A stretch of 64,000 nt of DNA from Urbifossiella limnaea. GTDB taxonomy: Bacteria; Planctomycetota; Planctomycetia; Gemmatales; Gemmataceae. Shown piece after piece: positions 8,119-15,680 of the stretch. The position numbers were made by a program, and so were the translations under genes. Location: assembly GCF_007747215.1 (NCBI RefSeq), contig NZ_CP036273.1:1348322-1412321 (forward strand). Direction: 5' to 3'. The first letter of the stretch is position 1, and the number at the start of each line of letters is the position of its first letter. Below the pieces are notes generated by a model. The model saw only the letters and a list, made by a program, of their open reading frames with translations, searched no databases and was not told the origin of the DNA.

Positions 8119-8473
8119 TAACACACGTCTCCGTGCCGCCGTCGGGCGGCGTAACACTGGCGCGACTGGCGAAGCCGGACCGACCCGTCCGGTCGGCCCG
8201 ACCGGGGGGTCGGGGGAAAGTTTGCGGGCCGTTTCCCGACACCCGCGAAAAGCGTCGGGTATAATGATAGTGGGTTTGAAGCTTTTCCCGCCGCCGGCGA
8301 ACCCTGCGGCTCGCCAGGCCGTCTGAATCAGTTGTACGGGTCGCGCCGAGGGAACAGGCGTGCCCACACTCGCACCACCACCCGTCGGCGCGGCCGGAGT
8401 GCCGCCGGCCGACCGTCTGCAGCGAACTCGCCATTGCCGGCCGGGGCCACGCCGGCCGGGGAACGGACGCGAT
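8119..8473 (+). other. Upstream region and long leader of the sigma factor gene
   Basis: There is no gene in this 355-bp stretch. It holds the housekeeping promoter at 8236-8265 and, if transcription starts about 7 nt after the -10, a leader of about 200 nt before the ATG at 8474. A GTG at 8360 opens an in-frame 38-codon extension of low-complexity Pro/Arg-rich sequence that I do not believe is translated as part of the sigma factor. Confidence 0.55.
8236..8265 (+). promoter_or_regulatory. Candidate housekeeping promoter of the sigma factor gene
   Basis: A perfect TATAAT at 8260-8265 lies in an unusually A/T-rich patch (GGGTATAATGATAG). CCGACA at 8236-8241 is a partial -35 (GACA matches) at 18-bp spacing. 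Such a -10 is striking in this GC-rich sequence and points to sigma-70-type transcription of the downstream gene. Confidence 0.65.
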
Positions 8474-10027
8474 ATGACCCGGATGTTCCACCACGAGCCG
8501 ACCGCCGCCACCGACGACCCCGACACCCGGGCCGCCGACCTCCTCGACGACGACGACCCCGAACTGGTCGACGAGGATGACGACGACGCCGACGAGGGCG
8601 AGGCCGCCGAGGCGCCGGCCGCCGAGGGCGACGCCCCGGCCGAGGAAGAGTACGCCGGCGGCCCCGACGACGCGCTCGGCCTCTACCTCCGCCAGATGGG
8701 CGCCATCCCGCTCCTGAACAAGGAGCGCGAGACGGCGCTGGCGCAGAAGCTCGAACACCACCGCGACCGGTTCCGCGCCGCCGCCCTGCTGTGCGGCCGG
8801 GTGCTGGCCCGCGTCGCCGACAAGTTCGAGCAGATCGCCGGCGGCGGCGTCCCCATCGACCCGCACGTGGACGTGTACTCGTCGCCGGACCTGGCGCTGT
8901 CGCGGCCGCAGATTCTCAACCGCCTCGAGAAGAACCTCGGCACCCTGCGCACGCTCCTGGCTCAGGAGGCGGAGGAATTCGCCGCCGGCGTCCGCGACGA
9001 GTTCCCCGGCGACCGCACCGTGTGGAAGAACGCCCGGCTGTTGCGGGTGCTGAAGTGTCGGAAGCTGGCCACCGAACTCTCGCCGCGCACCGAACTGCTG
9101 GAGCGCTGGACCGACGAGCTCACCGACATGGCGGACGAGCTGAAGCACCTCATCCGCGCCCAGAAGCTGAGCGTCGGCAACGAGCGGATCAAGGCCGAGA
9201 AGGTGCTCCGCGACGCCATCCTGCGGGCCGGGCTGATGCCCGACGAACTCGACGGGCTGGTGCGGGTGCTCCGGAAGCGGCGGCTGGCCTACCAGCGGGT
9301 GCGGCGCGAACTCGCGGAGGCGAACCTCCGGCTCGTGGTGAGCATCGCCAAGAACTACCGCAACCGCGGGCTGCCGTTCGCCGACCTGATCCAGGAGGGG
9401 AACCGCGGCCTGATGCGGGCGGTGGACAAGTACGAGTGGCGGCTGAAGTTCAAGTTCGGCACCTACGCCACGTGGTGGATCCGGCAGGGGATCACGCGGG
9501 CGCTGCACGACCACGCCCGCACGGTGCGGGTGCCGTGCCACCAGATCAGCATGATGGCGAAGATCGAGCGGAAGCGGAGCGAGATGTCGGCCGCGACCGG
9601 CCGCGACCCCACCAACGAGGAACTGGCGCTCGCCCTCGGCGTGAAGACCGAGGAGACGCGCAGCCTGCGGGTGGTCGGCCGTCACCCGGTGAGCCTGCAC
9701 GAGCCGGTCGGCGGCGAGGGCGAGCGGGCGCTGGAGGACTTCCTCAGCGACCACCAGACGCCGACGCCCGGCGAGCACGTGGACCAGCGGCTGCTGCGCG
9801 ACCGCATCGGCGAGGTGTTGCGCTCGCTGGCCCCGCGGGAGCGCGAGGTGATCGAACTGCGGTTCGGCCTGAAGGACGGCACGCCGAAGACGCTGGACGA
9901 GGTGGCCCGCCTGTACGGCATCACGCGGGAGCGAATCCGCCAGATCGAGGCGCGGGGGCTGCTGAAGCTGCGTCAGCCGGTGCGGAGCGCCCGGCTGGAG
10001 GAATTCGCGGACCACCAGCCGGGGTAG
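8474..10027 (+). CDS. RNA polymerase sigma factor, primary (RpoD/SigA) type
   Basis: The product directs RNA polymerase to -10/-35 promoters. An acidic N-terminus (residues 16-60, runs of D and E) precedes region 1.2 (about 67-95, YLRQMGAIPLL). A roughly 180-residue non-conserved insert follows. Region 2 is at about 283-352 (LRLVVSIAKNYRNRGLPFADL, GTYATWWIRQGITRA), then region 3, then region 4 with helix-turn-helix at about 473-498 (TLDEVARLYGITRERIRQIE). The ATG at 8474 (517 residues) is preferred to the upstream GTG. Planctomycetes carry several SigA-like paralogues, so this may not be the main housekeeping copy. A strong TATAAT promoter lies upstream and a 39-bp hairpin downstream. Confidence 0.93.
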   Translation: MTRMFHHEPTAATDDPDTRAADLLDDDDPELVDEDDDDADEGEAAEAPAAEGDAPAEEEYAGGPDDALGLYLRQMGAIPLLNKERETALAQKLEHHRDRFRAAALLCGRVLARVADKFEQIAGGGVPIDPHVDVYSSPDLALSRPQILNRLEKNLGTLRTLLAQEAEEFAAGVRDEFPGDRTVWKNARLLRVLKCRKLATELSPRTELLERWTDELTDMADELKHLIRAQKLSVGNERIKAEKVLRDAILRAGLMPDELDGLVRVLRKRRLAYQRVRRELAEANLRLVVSIAKNYRNRGLPFADLIQEGNRGLMRAVDKYEWRLKFKFGTYATWWIRQGITRALHDHARTVRVPCHQISMMAKIERKRSEMSAATGRDPTNEELALALGVKTEETRSLRVVGRHPVSLHEPVGGEGERALEDFLSDHQTPTPGEHVDQRLLRDRIGEVLRSLAPREREVIELRFGLKDGTPKTLDEVARLYGITRERIRQIEARGLLKLRQPVRSARLEEFADHQPG

Positions 10028-10042
10028 GATCGGAAGAAGAAG

Positions 10043-10128
10043 TTAGACGGGATAACAGGATGAACGGGATACCGAACCAAGGCATCAGTCTTGGTTCGGT
10101 ATCCCGTTCATCCTGTTATCCCGTCTAA
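10043..10128. terminator. 39-bp perfect hairpin between convergent genes
   Basis: Arms 10043-10081 and 10090-10128 are perfect inverted copies (core GGGATAACAGGATGAACGGG) with an 8-nt loop. The element lies between the sigma factor and the convergent LysR gene, so it can serve as a two-way terminator. Its composition is much lower in GC than the surroundings, suggesting a dispersed repeat. Confidence 0.85.
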
Positions 10129-10148
10129 ACTCCTGTGACCGGAAGGCG

Positions 10149-11024
10149 TCACCCGAACAGGTCCGTCCGCGCCGTCTCGCACACCTTGGCCACCGCCGGG
10201 TGGCGCAGCTTCCGCTGCACCGTCACCGCGTACACCCGGTTCCGCACCCGCTCCGCCCGGCCCACCACCACCGCCCCGTACTGCTCCAGCGCGTCGCCCT
10301 CCACGGCCGTCGGCACCGGGTACACGCCGGCCCCGGCGGCGCCGAACACCTTCATCAGCGCCGTGTCGGCGAACTCGCCCCGCACCACCGGCCGCACGCC
10401 TTCCTCGGCGAACCATTGGTCCAGCGCCCGCCGCAGCGTCGTCGAGTCGAGCGGCAGCAGCACCGGCGCCCCGTCCAGGCTGCGCGGGAACCGGCCGGCC
10501 AGTTTCACGGACGGCGCCGCGCAGAAGGTGGTGCCCGTCTCGCCCAGCAGGTGGTTGAACGCCCGCACCTTCACGCCGGGCGGGGCCGGGCCGTCGGTCA
10601 GCACCACGTCGAGGTTGTGCAGCGCCAGCTCGGCCACCAGCCGCTCCGGCTTGTCCTCCACCACCACCAGCCGCTCCTCGCCCGCCAGCACCGGCTCCAG
10701 CAGCCGGTGGACGACCAGCTTCGGCAGCACGTCGGCGACGCCGACCACCAACCGCGGTGTGGTCGCCCGCCCCTCGGCGAACGCGGCCTGCAACTCGCCG
10801 CCGAGGCGGAAGATTTCGTCGGCGTAGTCGTAGGCCAACTTGCCGGCCTCGGTGAGGGTGAGCCCGCGGCCGCCGCGGACGAACAGCGGCTGCTTCACGG
10901 CGCGCTCGAGCGCCGCGAGCTGGGCGCTGACCGTCGGCTGGGCCACCCCGAGCACCTCGGCGGCGCGGCTGACGCCGCCTTCGCGGGCCACGGTCCAAAA
11001 GTAGTGGAGGTGGTGGTAGTTCAC
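10149..11024 (-). CDS. LysR-family regulator, NhaR type
   Basis: This 291-residue regulator has an N-terminal winged helix-turn-helix (residues 1-60, NYHHLHYFWTVAREGGVSRAAEVLGVAQPTVS) and a C-terminal effector-binding domain. The opening MNYHHLHYFW and the lack of the usual long linker are typical of NhaR, the sodium-responsive activator of nhaA in enterobacteria. No antiporter gene is adjacent, so the target here is unknown; planctomycete NhaR-like proteins are common without nhaA. It is convergent with the sigma factor and divergent from the HPF-like gene, with 134 bp between starts. Confidence 0.85.
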   Translation of the reverse strand: MNYHHLHYFWTVAREGGVSRAAEVLGVAQPTVSAQLAALERAVKQPLFVRGGRGLTLTEAGKLAYDYADEIFRLGGELQAAFAEGRATTPRLVVGVADVLPKLVVHRLLEPVLAGEERLVVVEDKPERLVAELALHNLDVVLTDGPAPPGVKVRAFNHLLGETGTTFCAAPSVKLAGRFPRSLDGAPVLLPLDSTTLRRALDQWFAEEGVRPVVRGEFADTALMKVFGAAGAGVYPVPTAVEGDALEQYGAVVVGRAERVRNRVYAVTVQRKLRHPAVAKVCETARTDLFG

Positions 11025-11158
11025 GGCCGGGCCTCGGCGGCGGGGGTATTGAGCAGACCGATACCAACTTCTCGCCCATTCTATTTGTCTATGACGCGGC
11101 GCCGGGCATAGGATTTTATCGAGGTGAGAAGTCCGACCAACCTGGAGCGGAGCGAGCC

Positions 11159-11536
11159 ATGCGAGTCACGATCCGGGCCAACGCGGTGGCCCTGACGGCG
11201 GTGGGGCGGGAGTTCGCGGAACAGCGGCTGAGCTCGGCCCTCGGCCGGGCCGCCGGGCACGTCCGGTCGGTGAATGTGTACGTCGCCGACGAGAACGGCC
11301 CGAAGGGCGGCGACGACACGACGTGCCGGGTGGCGGTGAACCTGGACAACGGCCCGCCGGTGTTCGTGCGGCACCGCGCGGCCGGGCTGCGGGCGGCCGT
11401 CGGCGGGGCGGCCGAGCGGGTCGGGCAGGCGGTGGCCCGGGCGCTGGACCGGGTCGACCGCGGCCGGCGGCTGCGGCTCCTGGCCGCGCTGAAGCGGCTG
11501 ACGGCCGCGGTCCGCCGAAATGGGGGTGGGTCGTGA
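11159..11536 (+). CDS. HPF/RaiA-like ribosome-associated protein
   Basis: The 125-residue product resembles the short hibernation-promoting-factor fold: an N-terminal beta-alpha-beta unit (MRVTIRANAVALTAVGREFAEQRLSSALGR), a beta strand with CRVAVNLDNGPPVFVRH, and a basic second helix (RALDRVDRGRRLRLLAALKRL). HPF proteins bind the 30S subunit and silence ribosomes in slow growth. It lacks the C-terminal dimerisation domain of long HPF. The stop TGA overlaps the GTG start of the next gene, so the two are translationally coupled. Confidence 0.7.
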   Translation: MRVTIRANAVALTAVGREFAEQRLSSALGRAAGHVRSVNVYVADENGPKGGDDTTCRVAVNLDNGPPVFVRHRAAGLRAAVGGAAERVGQAVARALDRVDRGRRLRLLAALKRLTAAVRRNGGGS

Positions 11537-11760
11537 ACCTCGACTGCCCGAAGTGCGCCGCCCCGCTCGTGACGATGGTCCGGTACGACACCGAAATCGA
11601 GTACTGCCCGGGGTGCCGGGGGGTGTGGCTCGACCGCGGCGAGCTGGAGAAGTTGATGACCCGCGAGCCGGTGTGGCGGCCGGACGACGACGAGGACCGC
11701 CGCCCGCCGCAGGCCCGCAAGAAGGACGGCTTCCTCCGCCGGCTGTTCGACTTCGACTGA
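11533..11760 (+). CDS. TFIIB-type zinc ribbon protein
   Basis: This 75-residue protein has CPKC and CPGC knuckles followed by RGVWLDRGELEKLM, the hallmark of the zf-TFIIB family (PF13453), which binds one zinc. The C-terminal half is a charged tail (DDDEDRRPP, then KKDGFLRRLFDFD). The GTG start overlaps the upstream stop in GTGA, with GGGGGTGG as ribosome site. Function is unknown. Coupling with an HPF-like gene suggests a role near the ribosome or in stress survival, but that is inference from context only. Confidence 0.85.
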   Translation: MNLDCPKCAAPLVTMVRYDTEIEYCPGCRGVWLDRGELEKLMTREPVWRPDDDEDRRPPQARKKDGFLRRLFDFD

Positions 11761-11766
11761 CACAAC

Positions 11767-11816
11767 CCGGCCGCTTGCGGCGGCGCGGCGCGAGCCGCGA
11801 AGCCGCGGGCGGCCGG
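11767..11816. repeat. Imperfect palindrome between convergent genes
   Basis: Arms 11767-11781 and 11802-11816 (CCGGCCGCTTGCGGC and near complement) pair at 13 of 15 positions. The element lies between the zinc-ribbon gene and the convergent WD40 gene, resembles family B and probably terminates both. Confidence 0.55.
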
Positions 11817-11821
11817 CACGC

Positions 11822-13660
11822 TCAGTCGTCCAGCAGCTTCTTGAACTCGACCTGGTAGCACGTCGTGTTGCCGTTGCCGAGGAACAGCTGCGAGCCGTCC
11901 GCGCTGAACGCCAGCGCCTGCACCGGCGAGTCGAACTCCCGCGACACCAGCAGCCGGCCGCTCAGCACGTCCCACACGCGCACCGTCATGTCGTCGCCGC
12001 CGCTGACGAGGTAGCTGCCGCTCGGGTCGAAGGCCACCGCGTGGACCGTCTCCTGGTGGCCGGCCAGCTCGAACACCGCCTCCTGCGTGTCCACGTCCCA
12101 CACGAACACCGTGTCCGTCACGCCGGCCGCGGCCAGGTACTTCCCGGCCGGGTCGAAGGCGACGGCCCGCACGCCCACGTCCAGGGTGAAAGCCCGCTCC
12201 TTCGTCGTCAAATCCCACAGGCACACGGCCCCGTCGCGCTCGCCGGTCGAGAGGTAGTCGATGCCGCCGCACGCCAGGCGGTTACCGTCCGGGTGGAAGG
12301 CCAGCCCTTCGAGCGTGCAGCCGTCGGCCGCCTCGATCAGGATCAGCTCGGCGTCGCCGGTGCCCTCGGTCTGCCACACCCAAACGAGCCCGTCGGCCGG
12401 GCTCGTGTGAGCCAGCCGCTTCGAGTCCGGGGAGAACGCCACCGCCCCGACCGGCGGCTTGGTGGCTTCGAGGGTACGGGCCACGGCGCCGGTCGGGGCG
12501 TCGCACAGGCGCGTCCGGTGATCGACGCCGCCGACCGCGAGCCACTTGCCGTCCGGGCTGGCCGCGACACTGGCCGCGCCGCACACGCCGGTGGATGCGA
12601 CCTCGGCGCCCGTGGTCGCGTCCCACACCCGCACGCTCGGACCGGCCGTGCTGGCGAGCTTCGGCGCCGGGCCGGGCACGACCGCGATGGCGTGCCGGCC
12701 GGTCGGGTTCGGCCCCGCCACGAGCTTGCCGGTCTGCGTGTCCCAGACGTGAACGACGCGGTCGAGGCCGGCGCTGGCCAGTCGGGTGCCGTCCGGGCTG
12801 AACGCCAGCGTCCGCACGTCGTCGGCGTGGCCGCGGAGGACGTGGGCGACCGTACCCGCTGCGGCGTCCGACCAGAGGTAGATGTCGAAGTCCGAGTCGG
12901 CGCACGCCAGTCGCTTGCCGTCGGGGCTCCACGCCAGTTGTGTGACCTGATCGGCGTGGCTGTTCAGCAGCATGAGGGGGTCGGGGGTGCCGACTTTCCA
13001 CACGCGGGCGGACGTGTCCCAGCCGGCGGACACGAGCAGGGCTCCGTCGGGGCTCCAGGCCAGCGCCGGGATGCGGTCGGTGTGGCTCCGCAGGTCGCCG
13101 ACGAGCTTGTGCGAGAAGTTGTCCCACACCCGGACCAACCGGTCTTCCCCGGCCGTGGCCAGGTGGTCGCCCGTCGGCGAGAAGGCGACGGCGCTGATCG
13201 GCTTGGGGTGCGCCAGAAACTTGCCGAGCGGCTTCTGGCTCGCCACGTCCCACAGGCGGACCGTCCCGTCGTCGTGCCCGCTGGCGACGGTGCGGCCGTC
13301 GGCGCTGAAGGCGACGGCGGTGACCCACGAGTCCTGGGCGAAGCGGCGGACGAGTTGCCCGGCGGCGGCGTCCCACAGGATGAGGTCGTCGTTGCCGCTG
13401 GCCAGCAGCCCCGCGTCGGGCGAGAACGCCCAGAGGGTTTCGAGGTCGCTGAGGTAGTGCCGGGCGAGTTGCCGGCCGTCGGCGGCCCAGTGGTGGAGGA
13501 CGCCCGATTCGTCGACCGACCGCACGGACCCGTCCGGGGCGAACGCGACCGCGGCCACGTCACCGTCGGCGTGGAAGCGGGGTTCGCCGTATACGCGGCC
13601 GACGAGCGGCGAAGGCTTGGCGGCGTCGTCGGTCGGGGCGGCTGGGGAGGGGGTGGACAT
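11822..13660 (-). CDS. WD40 repeat protein
   Basis: Nearly the whole 612-residue product is WD40 repeats. Each carries AVAFSPDG-type and xVRVWD-type strands, for example TVRLWDVAS, LVRVWDNFS, VVHVWDTQT, VFVWDVDT and TVRVWDVLS. About 12 to 14 repeats suggest two propellers. No signal peptide or membrane segment is seen, so it is probably cytoplasmic and a protein-interaction platform. WD40 proteins are greatly expanded in Gemmataceae. The N-terminal 20 residues are Pro/Ala-rich. No enzymatic domain is fused. The upstream region carries a GGAATTT motif 86 nt before the start. Confidence 0.9.
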   Translation of the reverse strand: MSTPSPAAPTDDAAKPSPLVGRVYGEPRFHADGDVAAVAFAPDGSVRSVDESGVLHHWAADGRQLARHYLSDLETLWAFSPDAGLLASGNDDLILWDAAAGQLVRRFAQDSWVTAVAFSADGRTVASGHDDGTVRLWDVASQKPLGKFLAHPKPISAVAFSPTGDHLATAGEDRLVRVWDNFSHKLVGDLRSHTDRIPALAWSPDGALLVSAGWDTSARVWKVGTPDPLMLLNSHADQVTQLAWSPDGKRLACADSDFDIYLWSDAAAGTVAHVLRGHADDVRTLAFSPDGTRLASAGLDRVVHVWDTQTGKLVAGPNPTGRHAIAVVPGPAPKLASTAGPSVRVWDATTGAEVASTGVCGAASVAASPDGKWLAVGGVDHRTRLCDAPTGAVARTLEATKPPVGAVAFSPDSKRLAHTSPADGLVWVWQTEGTGDAELILIEAADGCTLEGLAFHPDGNRLACGGIDYLSTGERDGAVCLWDLTTKERAFTLDVGVRAVAFDPAGKYLAAAGVTDTVFVWDVDTQEAVFELAGHQETVHAVAFDPSGSYLVSGGDDMTVRVWDVLSGRLLVSREFDSPVQALAFSADGSQLFLGNGNTTCYQVEFKKLLDD

Positions 13661-13927
13661 CTCGCAAACCTTTCAGGCCGGTGCGGATGCGGGACGGGGG
13701 GCGTACCGCAGTCTAGAACAGGTTTTCGCGCGGCGCGAGAAATTCCGGCGGGCGGGGAGGGAAATTCTGCCTAACAGGAATTCTTGGCACAGCTGAAAAG
13801 ATGGGCGCGATCGTTACCGACGGCGGTCGGACTGGAGAGGTTGTAGTTTGGGGGTTGGGAGTAGAGGTTGGACGGGTCGCGTCAACCGGTCGATCCCGCC
13901 CTGCCAATTCCAACCTCTGGCCAACAA
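13661..13927. promoter_or_regulatory. Divergent intergenic region between the WD40 gene and thiL
   Basis: These 267 bp are more A/T-rich than the genes. On the minus strand GGAATTTCTCGCGCC (13746-13732) lies 86 nt before the WD40 start; on the plus strand GGAATTCTTGGCAC (13777-13790) lies 151 nt before thiL. Both resemble the first part of the block upstream of the secreted genes at 24825 and 26451. Promoter function is inferred from similarity and position only. Confidence 0.35.
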
Positions 13928-14833
13928 ATGCCCGAATTCGACTACATCGCCTGGCTCCGCTCCCGGACGCCGGCCGACCCGCGGGTGCCGGTCGGGCCGG
14001 GCGACGACTGCGCCGTACTGGCGCCGTCCGGGCGGCCGCTGCTCGTCACCACCGACCTGCTCACCGACGGCACCGACTTCATCTTGTCGGAGGTCGGAGC
14101 TCGTGCCGCGGGGCGGAAGGCGATGGCGGTGAACCTCTCGGACATCGCGGCGATGGCCGGGGTGCCGACCGCGGCCGTCGTGGCGGTGGCGCTGCCGGCG
14201 GGTGGGCGTTCCGTCGGCGAGGAAATCTACGACGGAATCCGCGACGTGGCGGACGAATTCGGCGTGGCGGTGGTCGGCGGCGACACGAACAGCTGGGCCG
14301 GGGCGCTGGTCGTAGCGGTCACGCTGCTCGGGGAGGCGACGGCGCGCGGGCCGGTTCTCCGTTCCGGGGCGAAGCCGGGCGACTGGCTGTTCGTGACCGG
14401 CCCCGTCGGCGGCAGCATCCGCGGCCGTCACCTGACGCCGACGCCGCGGGTGCGCGAGGCACTGCGGCTGCACAACGCCGTAGATCTGCACGCAATGATC
14501 GACATCAGCGACGGGCTGGCCGCCGACCTGAATCACATCCTGGAGGAGAGCTGCTGCGGGGCGGTGATCGACGCCGCGGCGGTGCCGGTTCACGCGGACG
14601 CGGTCGAGTTGGCGAAGGCGACAGGGAAGCCGCCGCTGGCGCACGCGCTGGGCGACGGCGAGGACTTCGAGCTGGTGTTCACCGTGAGCGCGGCCGACGG
14701 CGAGCGGCTGTTGCGCGAGCCGCCGGTCGCGGGGCTGGTGAAGATCGGCGAGTGCGTGGCCGCGGGGCTGTGGCTGAACGAGGGCGGCGGGCGGCGGCCG
14801 CTGGCGCCGACGGGGTGGGTGCACGAGCTGTAG
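13928..14833 (+). CDS. thiL: Thiamine-monophosphate kinase
   Basis: ThiL phosphorylates thiamine monophosphate to thiamine diphosphate with ATP, the final step of the cofactor pathway. The 301-residue product starts with PEFDYIAWLR and contains GPGDDCAVL (about 22-30), TDLLTDGTDF, RKAMAVNLSDIAAMAGVP and VVGGDTN, the magnesium- and ATP-binding segments of the AIR synthase/ThiL family. I chose the ATG at 13928 because the conserved N-terminus begins there; an in-frame upstream extension is unlike the family. The stop codon lies in the arm of a 36-bp hairpin. Confidence 0.92.
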   Translation: MPEFDYIAWLRSRTPADPRVPVGPGDDCAVLAPSGRPLLVTTDLLTDGTDFILSEVGARAAGRKAMAVNLSDIAAMAGVPTAAVVAVALPAGGRSVGEEIYDGIRDVADEFGVAVVGGDTNSWAGALVVAVTLLGEATARGPVLRSGAKPGDWLFVTGPVGGSIRGRHLTPTPRVREALRLHNAVDLHAMIDISDGLAADLNHILEESCCGAVIDAAAVPVHADAVELAKATGKPPLAHALGDGEDFELVFTVSAADGERLLREPPVAGLVKIGECVAAGLWLNEGGGRRPLAPTGWVHEL

Positions 14834-14914
14834 GCGAGCGGCCCGCGTGAGCGGGCTGTTCCTGAGCGCGCCAGATGTGCTCAGGAACAGCCCGCTCACG
14901 CGGGCCGCTCGCCT
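14832..14914. terminator. 36-bp perfect hairpin between convergent genes (family A, copy 2)
   Basis: Arms 14832-14867 and 14879-14914 are perfect inverted copies with an 11-nt loop, sharing the 28-nt arm of the element at 4000-4078. The left arm contains the end of the thiL stop codon, and the right arm encodes the last residues of the convergent nucleotidyltransferase (AGERPA). It probably terminates both genes. Confidence 0.85.
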
Positions 14915-15612
14915 GCGAAGAACGCCGCCGCCGCCGCGAACGACTCCGGCGTGCCGATGTCGATGAACCGCCCGCCCGGCACGCCGACCACGCCCGGCGC
15001 CGCCACCCACGCCGGCAGCACCTCGCGCTCCAGCGACACGGACCGGCCCGCGGGAATGTCCGTTAGCCGCTCCCGCGGGATGAGGTAGACCCCGGCGTTG
15101 ATCCACCCCTCTCCCGTCGCGCCGCCCTTCTCGACGAACGCCGTCACGCGGTGCGTCGCGTCGAGCGTCACGGCGCCGTAGCGGGACACGTCGGGGACGC
15201 GGGCCAGCGCCATGCCGACGAGTCCGACGGGGACGGCGTCGACGAACGCTGGCAGGTCGAGAGCACAAAACGAATCACCGTTCAGCAGCAAGACGGCGCG
15301 GCCGGTCAGAAGTTCGGTCGCGTGGCGGACGGCGCCGCCGGTGCCGAGCGGCTCCGGCTCCACGGAGTAGCGGAGCGTCATGCCGTGGTGTTCGTCGCCG
15401 AACGCGGCGCGTACCTGATCGGCGCCGTAGCCGGTGAGCAGCACCGTCTCGCGGACGCCGGCCGCGGCGAGGGGGTCGAGGAGGTGCGCCAGGTACGGCC
15501 GGCCGGCGACGGGGGCGAGCACCTTCGGCCGGTCGGCGACGACGGAGCGGAGGCGGGTGCCGAGGCCGCCGGCGAGAATGGCCGCGGTAACGCCGTCGAG
15601 GGGGTGAGACAT
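14896..15612 (-). CDS. Sugar-phosphate nucleotidyltransferase (HddC/GlmU-N type)
   Basis: This 238-residue enzyme has the nucleotidyltransferase N-terminal signature AAILAGGLGTRLRSVVADRP, then KVLAPVAGRPYLAHLLDPL, the LNGDSF motif and a late GRFIDIGTPESF. Such enzymes make NDP-sugars from sugar 1-phosphate and NTP. The short length and sequence are closest to D-glycero-alpha-D-manno-heptose 1-phosphate guanylyltransferases (HddC), but the substrate cannot be fixed. The ATG at 15612 is chosen because the fold starts 11 residues later; sequence further upstream is a repeat. Its last codons lie inside the family A hairpin. Confidence 0.85.
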   Translation of the reverse strand: MSHPLDGVTAAILAGGLGTRLRSVVADRPKVLAPVAGRPYLAHLLDPLAAAGVRETVLLTGYGADQVRAAFGDEHHGMTLRYSVEPEPLGTGGAVRHATELLTGRAVLLLNGDSFCALDLPAFVDAVPVGLVGMALARVPDVSRYGAVTLDATHRVTAFVEKGGATGEGWINAGVYLIPRERLTDIPAGRSVSLEREVLPAWVAAPGVVGVPGGRFIDIGTPESFAAAAAFFAGERPA

Positions 15613-15628
15613 GGGGGCAGTGTAGTTC

Positions 15629-15676
15629 CGCCGCTCGCGGCGTAGCGGGGTAGACGCCGCTACGCCGCGAGCGGCG
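15629..15676. repeat. Palindrome (family B) between codirectional genes
   Basis: Arms 15629-15647 and 15658-15676 are perfect 19-nt inverted copies (core CGCTCGCGGCGTAGCG). The element lies upstream of the nucleotidyltransferase start and just after the stop of the thioredoxin-like gene on the same strand. It can terminate the upstream transcript. Confidence 0.8.
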
Positions 15677-15680
15677 AGAA

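Noticed and set aside
8360-8473. N-terminal extension of the sigma factor from GTG 8360
   Set aside because: It is Pro/Arg-rich without conserved features; the ATG at 8474 gives a normal start.
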